Shown here in pieces: positions 16,449 through 24,846 of a stretch of 64,000 bases of DNA. Position numbers and translations under genes: made by a program. The notes under the pieces are model-generated. The model made no database searches and had not been told where the DNA came from. It saw only the letters and a program-made list of their open reading frames with translations. Numbering within the stretch: the stretch's first letter is position 1; each line of letters begins with the position of its first letter. The DNA is from Colimorpha sp045597845 (GTDB lineage: Bacteria > Bacteroidota > Bacteroidia > Bacteroidales > P3): assembly GCA_045597845.1 (NCBI GenBank), contig JAZLKZ010000085.1, positions 1 through 64,000 on the forward strand. The letters are read 5' to 3'.

Positions 16449-18248
16449 TTACATTCTTTCAGGGACTTCGATGCCAAGAATATTCATGGTATTCTTGAGA
16501 GCCTGGGCAACAATATCACAGAGTTGTACGCGGAACTGCATAGTAACAGAATCGGTGTCTCTCAAGATTGGAGTGTCTTGATAGAAACTGTTGAATGCTT
16601 TAGCCAAATCATAGGCATAATTGGCGATCATGGCTGGACTGTAATTTTCCGCAGCCTGACGAACTACCGAAGGCATGTCGTGCAAAATCTTGATTACATC
16701 GCGTTCCTTGTCGGTCAAGGCAAATTCTTGCGACATTGAGACGGGGCTGGAAATCGAAATGCCTTGTTCCTCGCCTTTTCTCACAATACTGCGAATACGT
16801 GCATGGGTGTATTGGATAAAAGGACCGGTATTGCCGTTGAAGTCGATACTCTCTGCAGGGTTGAAAAGCATATTCTTGGTAGGATCGACCTTCAAGATAA
16901 AGTATTTGAGGGCACCCAATGCCAAAATGTGGTAGAGATGTTTTTGCTGTTCAGCGGTAAGGTCACTGTTGCGGCCGTGTTCTTTGCTCATCTCTTCAGC
17001 AGTCTTTTCCATTTCGGCAATCAAGTCGTCGGCATCTACGACAGTACCTTCGCGGGACTTCATCTTGCCGTTAGGCAATTCAACCATTCCGTAGGAAAGA
17101 TGATAAACCTTGTCGGCCCAATCAAATCCTAATTTGCTCAAAATAAGTTTGAGAACCTTAAAATGATAGTCCTGTTCGTTGCCGACAACATAAATCAAAC
17201 GTTCAGCGCCAAAGTCATTGTGGCGCAGCAAGGCAGTGCCCAAATCCTGAGTCATATATACCGAAGTTCCATCTTTACGGAGCAAGAGTTTCTGATCCAG
17301 ACCGTCACCTGTGAGGTCGCACCACACAGATCCGTCCTCTTTGCGGAACAAAACGCCGAGGTCAAGCCCTTTCTGCACGAGTTCTTTTCCTAATAAATAA
17401 GTATTAGATTCATAATAAACCTTGTCGAATCCTACGCCCATTTTCCTGTAAGTCTCGTCAAATCCGGCATATACCCAACCGTTCATCTTCTGCCACAGGT
17501 CGCGAACCTCTTTGTCGCCCTCTTCCCAACGTTTCAACATGTTTTGGGCTTCCAGCATCAACGGGGACTGTTTTTTCGCTTCTTCTTCCTCTACGCCTTG
17601 TTCCATCAATGCTTTAACTTCATCCTTGTAATGCTTGTCAAATTCAACATAATACTTCCCTACAAGATGGTCGCCTTTCATGCCACTGGTCTCGGGTGTT
17701 TCACCATTGCCGAAACGCAACCAAGCCAACATGGATTTGCAGATATGGATGCCACGATCGTTGACCAGATTGACCTTCTTGACATTGTTGCCATTGGCTG
17801 CCAAAAGCTCGCTCACAGACCAGCCCAGAAGATTGTTGCGAATATGTCCAAGATGGAGCGGCTTGTTAGTGTTTGGCGATGAATACTCAACAACCACAGG
17901 GGCCGCATTGGGATCAGCAGCAGTCAATCCATACGACAAATCGCCCACCCGTTCTGAGACGAAATTCATCCAATAGCGCTGGCTGACAGAGAAATTGAGA
18001 AAACCCTTTACCACATTATAGCCCGAAATATCATCCAACTGGGCAGTAACAGCAGCACCTATTTCATTGGCAATCATCTCGGGAGCCTTGCGAGCCTGTT
18101 TTACAAACGGGAAAACGACCAAGGTAATGTCTCCTTCAAACTCTTTTTTGGTTTCTTGAAGCACGATTTGATCCGAGGGGACTTGAATATGATAATTTGT
18201 ATCAAGAAATGACGAAACGGTTTTCTGAAGTTCAAGTTCAATAGTCAT
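16449..18248 (-). CDS. argS: Arginyl-tRNA synthetase
   Basis: Class I synthetase charging tRNA-Arg. The N-terminal additional domain (about residues 1-110) is followed by SSPNTNKPLHLGHIRNN containing the HLGH signature, VNDRGIHICKSMLAW, and GKMKSREG, the arginine-type form of KMSKS, with the DALR anticodon-binding domain at the C-terminus. Length 599 aa is normal. A -7 element at 18301-18308 supports the ATG at 18248. Followed closely by the thioesterase. Confidence 0.96.
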   Translation of the reverse strand: MTIELELQKTVSSFLDTNYHIQVPSDQIVLQETKKEFEGDITLVVFPFVKQARKAPEMIANEIGAAVTAQLDDISGYNVVKGFLNFSVSQRYWMNFVSERVGDLSYGLTAADPNAAPVVVEYSSPNTNKPLHLGHIRNNLLGWSVSELLAANGNNVKKVNLVNDRGIHICKSMLAWLRFGNGETPETSGMKGDHLVGKYYVEFDKHYKDEVKALMEQGVEEEEAKKQSPLMLEAQNMLKRWEEGDKEVRDLWQKMNGWVYAGFDETYRKMGVGFDKVYYESNTYLLGKELVQKGLDLGVLFRKEDGSVWCDLTGDGLDQKLLLRKDGTSVYMTQDLGTALLRHNDFGAERLIYVVGNEQDYHFKVLKLILSKLGFDWADKVYHLSYGMVELPNGKMKSREGTVVDADDLIAEMEKTAEEMSKEHGRNSDLTAEQQKHLYHILALGALKYFILKVDPTKNMLFNPAESIDFNGNTGPFIQYTHARIRSIVRKGEEQGISISSPVSMSQEFALTDKERDVIKILHDMPSVVRQAAENYSPAMIANYAYDLAKAFNSFYQDTPILRDTDSVTMQFRVQLCDIVAQALKNTMNILGIEVPERM

Positions 18249-18300
18249 AAGGCAAAGAGTATTAATGTATAATAAAGTAATATTGAAGAATTAATAGTTG

Positions 18301-18308
18301 CAAAATTA
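18301..18308 (-). promoter_or_regulatory. -7 element for argS
   Basis: Reverse strand TAATTTTG matches TAnnTTTG, 52 bases before the argS ATG; one half of a divergent promoter pair with hppA. Confidence 0.5.
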
Positions 18309-18317
18309 CGTTTTTTT

Positions 18318-18347
18318 TTTGTATTTGTAATAAAAGTGTTACCTTTG
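18318..18347 (+). promoter_or_regulatory. Promoter of hppA
   Basis: TTTG at 18318-18321, 18 bases, then TACCTTTG at 18340-18347; the hppA ATG is 41 bases further on. Confidence 0.65.
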
Positions 18348-18388
18348 TAATTCTAAAAAAACAACTTATTTTAACAAACTAAAACTAA

Positions 18389-20803
18389 ATGAAGAAGTTA
18401 TTAACTACTATGTCAGCTCTCGCACTCCCTTTATTGACTTTTGCGAGCGAAGCTGATTTGGAAATGCCTACAGGATTTGCCTCAGACCCCAATGCGAAAA
18501 TTCTCTACTGGGGTTTTGCAATCGTTGTATTAGGCTTGATTTTCGGTTTTTGGCAGTTCAACAAGGTCCGTCGCCTTGGTGCTCATAAATCAATGTTGGA
18601 AATCGGCAACGTGATTTTCAAGACTTGTTCCACCTACCTGAAACAGCAAGGTAAATTCTTGATTATCTTGTTTGTATTCATTGGCGCTGCCATTGCATTG
18701 TACTTTGGCGTATTGTCGAAGATGCCCCTCGGTTCCGTGCTTTTGGTTTTGGCATGGACCATCATTGGCATCTTGGGTTCCTACGGTGTGGCTTGGTTTG
18801 GTGTTCGCATGAATACCTATGCCAATGCTCGTATGGCTTTCGCATCCTTGCGTCGCCGTCCCCTCGACTTGTTGAACATTCCCTTGCGTGCTGGCATGAG
18901 CATCGGCATCGTATTGATATGCATCGAATTGGTTCTGATGCTCGTCATCCTGCTTTTCATGCCCGAGAATCTTGCTGGCAGCTGCTTCATTGGTTTCGCC
19001 ATTGGTGAATCCCTTGGTGCTTCCGCACTGCGTATCGCTGGCGGTATCTTCACCAAGATTGCCGATATCGGAAGTGACTTGATGAAGGTTGTATTCAAGA
19101 TTGGCGAAGACGATCCTCGCAACCCTGGCGTTATCGCCGACTGTACCGGTGACAATGCTGGCGATAGCATTGGACCCACCGCCGATGGTTTTGAGACCTA
19201 CGGCGTTACTGGCGTTGCTTTGGTAAGTTTCATCCTTCTTGCCGTTCCTGACACCTCCATGCAGGTAAAACTCCTGGTTTGGATTTTCGTAATGCGCATA
19301 CTTGGCATCATCGCTTCTGTTCTCGCCTATTATATTAATGGCGCTATCGCCAAGGCCAAATACAAGAGCGCCGACGACATCAACTTTGAAAAACCTCTTA
19401 CCAATCTTGTTTGGATTACCTCGATTCTTTCTATCATCGGTACTTTCTGCGCAAGCTATTTTATCCTGGGTGGCGAAGCCAACAATCTCTGGATTGCACT
19501 TGCCATCATTATCAGCTGCGGCACCCTCGGAGCTGCTTTGATTCCTGAATTCACAAAACTCTTCACCTCCCCCACCTCCAAGCACGTCAACGAAGTTGTA
19601 AAGGCTTCCGAACAGGGCGGTGCCTCCCTCAACATCCTTTCAGGTCTTGTTGCGGGTAACTTTGGCGGTTTCTGGACTGGCATGGTTTTCGTTGTGCTGA
19701 TGGTTATCGCTTACATTGCCGGCACCAACTTCGACTTGAGCCTTGTTTTTGGCGAATACTATTCCATCTTCGCATTTGGTTTGGTTGCTTTCGGTATGTT
19801 AGGCATGGGTCCCGTTACCATCGCTGTTGACAGCTATGGCCCAGTAACCGACAACGCACAGTCTGTTTATGAACTTTCCTTGATTGAGGACGACATAGAG
19901 AAGACCCGCAAGGAAGTTGAAGACGAGTTTGGTTTCACTCCCGATTTCGAAAAGGCAAAATACTACCTCGAGGCCAACGACGGCGCAGGCAACACTTTCA
20001 AGGCTACTGCAAAGCCCGTTTTGATTGGTACTGCCGTCGTAGGTGCTACCACCATGATTTTCTCCCTCATTCTTATGATTCAGAAAACCCTCGGCATCAA
20101 TCCCACCGACACTCTCAACCTCTTGAACCCCTACTCCATCATCGGATTCATCCTCGGTGGCTGTGTTATCTATTGGTTCACGGGCGCTTCCATGCAGGCC
20201 GTTACCACGGGTGCCAACCGTGCCGTTGAGTTCATCAAAGAGAATATCAAGCTCGACCCCAACGCTCCCAAAAAAGCCGACATCAGCAAGTCGCAGGAAG
20301 TTGTCAAGATTTGCACCAACTATGCTCAGAAAGGTATGCTCAATATCTTTATCGCAATCTTCTGCTTTGCTTTGGCATTCGCCTGTTTCTCCGCTCCTAC
20401 TGCAAGCGCCGATCCTAAGCTCGCCAACGCTCCTGTATGCCTCTTCATCGGCTACTTGATTTCCATCGCCGTATTCGGTCTTTTCCAGGCTGTATTTATG
20501 GCCAATGCCGGTGGCGCATGGGACAACGCCAAGAAGGTGGTTGAAGTTGACATGAAAGCCAAATGCACCCCGCTCCACGATGCAAGTGTTGTTGGTGACA
20601 CCGTTGGCGATCCTTTCAAGGATACCTCTTCCGTTGCGCTCAACCCCATCATCAAGTTCACCACATTGTTTGGAGTGTTGGCAATGGAAATCGCCATCAG
20701 CGCCAGCTTCAAGGCTGTAGCACCCTATTTCGGAATCGTATTCTTGCTGGTCGCTTTGATTTTCGTATATCGTTCATTCTACAAGATGAGAATCAAGAAA
20801 TAA
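18389..20803 (+). CDS. hppA: Membrane-bound ion-pumping pyrophosphatase
   Basis: Integral membrane enzyme that hydrolyses pyrophosphate and pumps H+ and/or Na+. About 16 hydrophobic segments. Substrate-binding signatures: DIGSDLMKVVFKIGEDDPRN, CTGDNAGDSIGPTADGFET, GPVTDNAQSVYE and GDTVGDPFKDTSS. An N-terminal sequence ending near TFASEA may be a signal peptide. The determinant region for potassium dependence reads GNTFKATAK: a lysine is at the position that is alanine in K+-dependent and lysine in K+-independent families, but the next determinant is not the threonine expected with it, so the subtype is unclear. 804 aa is at the long end of the family. Own promoter and a strong terminator, so monocistronic. 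Confidence 0.94.
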   Translation: MKKLLTTMSALALPLLTFASEADLEMPTGFASDPNAKILYWGFAIVVLGLIFGFWQFNKVRRLGAHKSMLEIGNVIFKTCSTYLKQQGKFLIILFVFIGAAIALYFGVLSKMPLGSVLLVLAWTIIGILGSYGVAWFGVRMNTYANARMAFASLRRRPLDLLNIPLRAGMSIGIVLICIELVLMLVILLFMPENLAGSCFIGFAIGESLGASALRIAGGIFTKIADIGSDLMKVVFKIGEDDPRNPGVIADCTGDNAGDSIGPTADGFETYGVTGVALVSFILLAVPDTSMQVKLLVWIFVMRILGIIASVLAYYINGAIAKAKYKSADDINFEKPLTNLVWITSILSIIGTFCASYFILGGEANNLWIALAIIISCGTLGAALIPEFTKLFTSPTSKHVNEVVKASEQGGASLNILSGLVAGNFGGFWTGMVFVVLMVIAYIAGTNFDLSLVFGEYYSIFAFGLVAFGMLGMGPVTIAVDSYGPVTDNAQSVYELSLIEDDIEKTRKEVEDEFGFTPDFEKAKYYLEANDGAGNTFKATAKPVLIGTAVVGATTMIFSLILMIQKTLGINPTDTLNLLNPYSIIGFILGGCVIYWFTGASMQAVTTGANRAVEFIKENIKLDPNAPKKADISKSQEVVKICTNYAQKGMLNIFIAIFCFALAFACFSAPTASADPKLANAPVCLFIGYLISIAVFGLFQAVFMANAGGAWDNAKKVVEVDMKAKCTPLHDASVVGDTVGDPFKDTSSVALNPIIKFTTLFGVLAMEIAISASFKAVAPYFGIVFLLVALIFVYRSFYKMRIKK

Positions 20804-20822
20804 AACAGTATAAAAAAACGTT

Positions 20823-20856
20823 AAAAATCCCTCTTGCTGCAACAAGAGGGATTTTT
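20823..20856 (+). terminator. Intrinsic terminator after hppA
   Basis: Fourteen-base stem AAAAATCCCTCTTG with its complement around loop CTGCAA, ending in a run of T to 20859. The T-run provides the -33 TTTG of the following gene. Confidence 0.9.
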
Positions 20857-20888
20857 TTTGTGTCATTAAAAAAAAATACGTAATTTTG
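20857..20888 (+). promoter_or_regulatory. Promoter of the T9SS gene at 20919
   Basis: TTTG at 20857-20860, 20 bases, then TAATTTTG at 20881-20888; ATG 30 bases later. The -33 element overlaps the end of the hppA terminator. Confidence 0.6.
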
Positions 20889-20918
20889 TAATTTCTAATT
20901 ATACTATAATAAAAAGAC

Positions 20919-23255
20919 ATGCAAAAGAGATCCCTATTTTTCGCCATCGTCGCTCTTGCTTCATTCTCAACTGTTTGGGCTCAATGTCCCGAAATCACCG
21001 TTGACCAAAAATACGACCACACACCCAGCACATTATACCGATTAAATGGTTGGGATACCGCAATCACATGCGATGTTCGTAGCATAGTGCTCAATGCGAC
21101 ACCCTTTATCACCACGCAGCACTTCAATGGAACCTATCTGATTGAGCCCATTCCTTACAACCCACCTGACACTTCTTTCCATGCAGGACAGCATCTTAAC
21201 ATCAGTACCGATGACGCTTGGGAAAACAGTCAAATATCTTTCCCATTTGATTTTATGTTCTTTGGCCAAAAATACAATTCAGCCGTTGTGGGCTCCAATG
21301 GACTGGTATCCTTCGACCTCACCCGCGTAGGCCAACACTGTCCGTACTCGTACAGCGTGCCAATTCCTTCACCCAACTGGCCGACTGCCGCAGAACCTGC
21401 TATGAACGCCATCTATGGCATCTACGAAGATATTGATCCTGCCTACCTACGCAGCAATAATGGTACCTGTGGCATGTTTCGCCATGTAGGCGGAGAATAT
21501 CCCTGCAGATATTTGAGCGCAAGCGTAAATGGCGTTGATCAATTTGGCAACCACAACAACTACAACACCTACCAAATTGTTTGTTATGAAGGTACCAACG
21601 TTATCGAGGTGCATGTAAAGGAGCGCAACTGTTGCAGTTCCACCAACGGGGGCAAAGGAATTATTGGCATTCAAAATGCAACTGGACAAACTCAAGTTTC
21701 TACCAAGAACAACCCTCAATATGACGAAAACACAGGTTTGCCCAAGTTCACGAATTATATCGAACCCAATTCACCTGGTGCATTTGTAGCTCCCAACCGC
21801 GGCAACCAAGCTGGCGGATGGACGGGAGATGTAACCACACCCGAGGCGTGGCGTTTCACCCCCCAAGGAACTACTACCAAAAACATCCAGTGGTGGAGAC
21901 TGCTTGCCACTGGCGACTCCGTTGAAGTGGGAATATTGCCTACCGACGCAAACGCACTTGCCACAGAAGCATACTATACCAACGCCGATCATACCTCCAT
22001 TCAAGCCTCTCCCACCACAGAGGCACGCTACATGGTTTCAATGAAATATACTGGTGCCAATGGACACAACTACTACCTTTGCGACACTATCATCATTGGA
22101 ATGGATACTGCCAATACAATGAATCTTAGCTGCGAGCATCCTCAAATTTGCCAAGGTCAAACCTCACAGGTCACACTCAACTATCCTTCAAGCGGTCAGT
22201 CGCTGCGTTCTGCCACTTGGAACGCACGTCACGTTTTAAATGGCGCACAATCCGACTTGCCCGAAACTCGCTACCAAATCAATTCCGCCAGCACCCAACT
22301 CACGTTACGTCCCGCCGATTCGATTGCAGAGAACAAGATCGACACCACAATCATCTACTGCACGGCGACGTTCAGCAACGGATGTTCGAACTACGACAGT
22401 ATTATGATTTTCACCTACCCGAACTTTGAACTCAACTATGAAGACGGCATCTGCGAAGGCCAATCCTATACCTTTGGCACCCATACCTACACAGCCACGG
22501 GCAACTACACCGAAACCTTCCGTTCCGAAGCAGGATGCGACAGCGTTGAACATTTGAGCCTTACCGTTTACCAGAAGAGCTATAATGTTGACGTGGTGGA
22601 TGATTGCAAACCCTATACATGGGCTACCGGAAACGGCTTGACCTACTACGAGAGCAGCTATACCGACACCATCATGTTGCACAACCGCTATGGTTGCGAC
22701 AGTACCGTAAGACTTGAGTTTACGTTGCACCCACTTACAGCCAAGATTGTTGCCACTCCCGAGAACGCCACCATGGACGTGCTGAACATCCTGCTGACTG
22801 ACGCCAGCATAAACGGAGACAGCCGCATTTGGTATCTCCCCGACGGCAACACCGCCCGCGACAAGAATTTCCAGTTCAGCTATCCTATTTCCGAAGACTC
22901 TGTAGAAATCAGAATGCATGCAGTAAGCCAATACGGTTGCGAAGAGGATGCCAGCATTGTCATCCACATGCTGAAAGAAACCTTCTGGATGCCCAATGCA
23001 TTTACTCCTGGTGCCGAGACCAACAATCTGTTCCGTCCTTATGGCATCGGACTGCTTGACATACAGATGAGCATTTTCGACCGTCGCGGAAATCTGGTTT
23101 ACAAATTCAAGGACAAGAACGATGCCTGGGATGGCAAAGACATGAATGGAAACGACCTTCCACAAGGCACCTACACCTATATTGTACACTATAAGAATCT
23201 TGTCAATCCTGACAAGACCAATGTCGCAAAAGGAACCATTACATTGATTCGATAA
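20919..23255 (+). CDS. Surface protein with gliding-type (type B) T9SS C-terminal domain
   Basis: 778 aa: signal peptide (FFAIVALASFSTVWAQ), then a domain shared with the 484-aa protein at 1168 (about residues 20-390), then Ig-like or cysteine-containing repeats with GCDSVEHLSLTV and GCDSTVRLEF, and finally a gliding-motility-associated C-terminal domain (FWMPNAFTPGAETN, FDRRGNLVYKF, WDGKDMNGNDLPQGTYTYIV). This C-terminus is the type B T9SS sorting class, while its sister at 1168 has type A. The function of the shared domain is unknown; adhesin-like surface roles are common for this architecture. The stop overlaps the asd start by one base. Confidence 0.82.
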   Translation: MQKRSLFFAIVALASFSTVWAQCPEITVDQKYDHTPSTLYRLNGWDTAITCDVRSIVLNATPFITTQHFNGTYLIEPIPYNPPDTSFHAGQHLNISTDDAWENSQISFPFDFMFFGQKYNSAVVGSNGLVSFDLTRVGQHCPYSYSVPIPSPNWPTAAEPAMNAIYGIYEDIDPAYLRSNNGTCGMFRHVGGEYPCRYLSASVNGVDQFGNHNNYNTYQIVCYEGTNVIEVHVKERNCCSSTNGGKGIIGIQNATGQTQVSTKNNPQYDENTGLPKFTNYIEPNSPGAFVAPNRGNQAGGWTGDVTTPEAWRFTPQGTTTKNIQWWRLLATGDSVEVGILPTDANALATEAYYTNADHTSIQASPTTEARYMVSMKYTGANGHNYYLCDTIIIGMDTANTMNLSCEHPQICQGQTSQVTLNYPSSGQSLRSATWNARHVLNGAQSDLPETRYQINSASTQLTLRPADSIAENKIDTTIIYCTATFSNGCSNYDSIMIFTYPNFELNYEDGICEGQSYTFGTHTYTATGNYTETFRSEAGCDSVEHLSLTVYQKSYNVDVVDDCKPYTWATGNGLTYYESSYTDTIMLHNRYGCDSTVRLEFTLHPLTAKIVATPENATMDVLNILLTDASINGDSRIWYLPDGNTARDKNFQFSYPISEDSVEIRMHAVSQYGCEEDASIVIHMLKETFWMPNAFTPGAETNNLFRPYGIGLLDIQMSIFDRRGNLVYKFKDKNDAWDGKDMNGNDLPQGTYTYIVHYKNLVNPDKTNVAKGTITLIR

Positions 23256-24235
23256 TGAAAATTGCCGTTGTTGGAGCCACTGGACTTGTTGGTGGCGTAA
23301 TGTTGAAAGTGCTCGAAGAAAGAGGCTTTGCCAACGAGGAGATTATCCCCGCAGCATCGCCTAAATCGGTTGGCAAACAGATTGCCTTCGCACAAAGAAC
23401 GCTGACAGTTGTGTCGGTAGAAGATGCCATTGCACAACATCCCCAATATGCTATTTTTTCGGCAGGAGCTGACGCTTCGCGCCTCTATGCGCCTCAATTT
23501 GCCGCAGTTGGAACCGTTGTCATCGACAACTCTTCCGCTTGGCGCAAGGATCCCAACATTCCGTTGGTAGTTCCCGAAATCAACTTTGACGCCATTACCC
23601 CTAACGACCACATCATCGCAAACCCAAACTGCTCGACCATTCAAATGGTTTTGGCAGTTTCGCAGTTGCACTTGCACTATCATATCAAGCGACTGGTCAT
23701 CTCAACCTATCAGAGCATAACGGGTACCGGCATCAAGGCAATCCGCCAATTGGAGCAGGAAGAGGCAACAGGAAACTGCGACAACAAGGCATACCCCTAC
23801 CCGATTCACCGCAATCTCTTCCCTCACGGCGGCGACTTTCTCGCCGACGGATATACAACCGAGGAGCAGAAATTGGTTGATGAAACCCGCAAGATATTGC
23901 GCGACAAGAGTATTGCCGTCAGCGCTACCGTGGCACGAGTTCCCGTGGTGGGCGGTCATTCCGAATCGGTGAACATCGAATTCCACGAAGAGTTCAACAT
24001 GCAGGATGCTCGCGACATTATTGCCAAGACCGAAGGAATCGTACTTTACGACGACCCCGAAAAGCTCCAATATCCCATGCCCATCACCGCCGAAGGCCGT
24101 GACGAGGTATTTGTGGGACGTGTACGCCGCGACCCTTCGCAGGCTCGCACGTTGAACCTCTGGGTGGTGGCCGACAACCTGCGCAAAGGTGCCGCAACCA
24201 ACGCCGTTCAGATTTTGGAAAGACTGGTAAAATAA
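23255..24235 (+). CDS. asd: Aspartate-semialdehyde dehydrogenase
   Basis: Reduces aspartyl phosphate to aspartate semialdehyde, the branch point to lysine/diaminopimelate, threonine and methionine. NADPH-binding GATGLVGGVMLKVLEE at the N-terminus, active-site cysteine in NPNCST (about residue 130) and the acid-base histidine in VVGGHSES. 326 aa, usual size. The ATG shares its A with the TAA of the preceding surface-protein gene, so translation is probably coupled, an odd pairing for an amino-acid gene. No separate promoter was seen. Confidence 0.94.
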   Translation: MKIAVVGATGLVGGVMLKVLEERGFANEEIIPAASPKSVGKQIAFAQRTLTVVSVEDAIAQHPQYAIFSAGADASRLYAPQFAAVGTVVIDNSSAWRKDPNIPLVVPEINFDAITPNDHIIANPNCSTIQMVLAVSQLHLHYHIKRLVISTYQSITGTGIKAIRQLEQEEATGNCDNKAYPYPIHRNLFPHGGDFLADGYTTEEQKLVDETRKILRDKSIAVSATVARVPVVGGHSESVNIEFHEEFNMQDARDIIAKTEGIVLYDDPEKLQYPMPITAEGRDEVFVGRVRRDPSQARTLNLWVVADNLRKGAATNAVQILERLVK

Positions 24236-24308
24236 TTTTTGTTGCTCACTCTCATTATTTATTATTAAGCGGTGTTCGCGTCACTTCGGGTGGAATCGTT
24301 GATTTGAG

Positions 24309-24346
24309 TCTTAACTCTTAACTCGTAATTTTTAACTCATAACTCG
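24309..24346 (+). repeat. Heptad intergenic repeat (TTAACTC type), plus orientation
   Basis: Contains TTAACTCTTAACTC (24311-24324) and TTAACTCATAACTCG just before the gldH start. The same word appears on the minus strand before minus-strand genes, so orientation follows transcription. The rest of the gap 24236-24308 shows nothing. Confidence 0.75.
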
Positions 24347-24350
24347 TTTC

Positions 24351-24833
24351 ATGTTTCGTAATATTCTTGCATTGACCTGTTCGCTGTTGCTCTTGGTCTC
24401 CTGTGGTAAAGGGGTCATCTTTGACGAAACACAAGAGATTTCTGGCAACAATTTCCAACGCTTCACAGAACAAAAGTTTGAAGTTGGGATTGAGAACATT
24501 GACGATTGCTACGACCTATATGTAACCACCTCCATCGACACCGCCTGCTTTGTATCCACTTCATTGCCCCTCATGATCAATGTTGACGGCCCCAATGGCG
24601 ATAGTCGAATGTTCCGCAACGTCGTTGCCCTACGCGACAAGGCAGGAAACTGGAAAGGCGACCTTGACGGAAGCATCCTCACCACCGTTACAAGAGTCAG
24701 AGAATACTATTTCTTTAACGTAACGGGAACGCACACCGTTCGCATCAGCCAATGCTCCCACAAATACGACATCCACGGCGTTTCTAAGATAGGATTCCGC
24801 GTAGTCAAAGCCGATTTGGTTTATCCCGAATAA
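24351..24833 (+). CDS. gldH: Gliding motility / T9SS lipoprotein GldH
   Basis: 160-aa lipoprotein with signal sequence LALTCSLLLLVSC and lipobox cysteine at 18. The body matches the GldH family (residues RFTEQKFEVGIENIDDCYDL and HTVRISQCSHKYDIHGV). GldH is needed for gliding and is associated with the T9SS in motile Bacteroidetes; in non-gliding Bacteroidales it is kept for unknown reasons. The presence of T9SS cargo elsewhere in the window is consistent. Thirteen bases separate it from uvrC. Confidence 0.8.
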   Translation: MFRNILALTCSLLLLVSCGKGVIFDETQEISGNNFQRFTEQKFEVGIENIDDCYDLYVTTSIDTACFVSTSLPLMINVDGPNGDSRMFRNVVALRDKAGNWKGDLDGSILTTVTRVREYYFFNVTGTHTVRISQCSHKYDIHGVSKIGFRVVKADLVYPE

Positions 24834-24846
24834 TGAGGTAGCGCCG

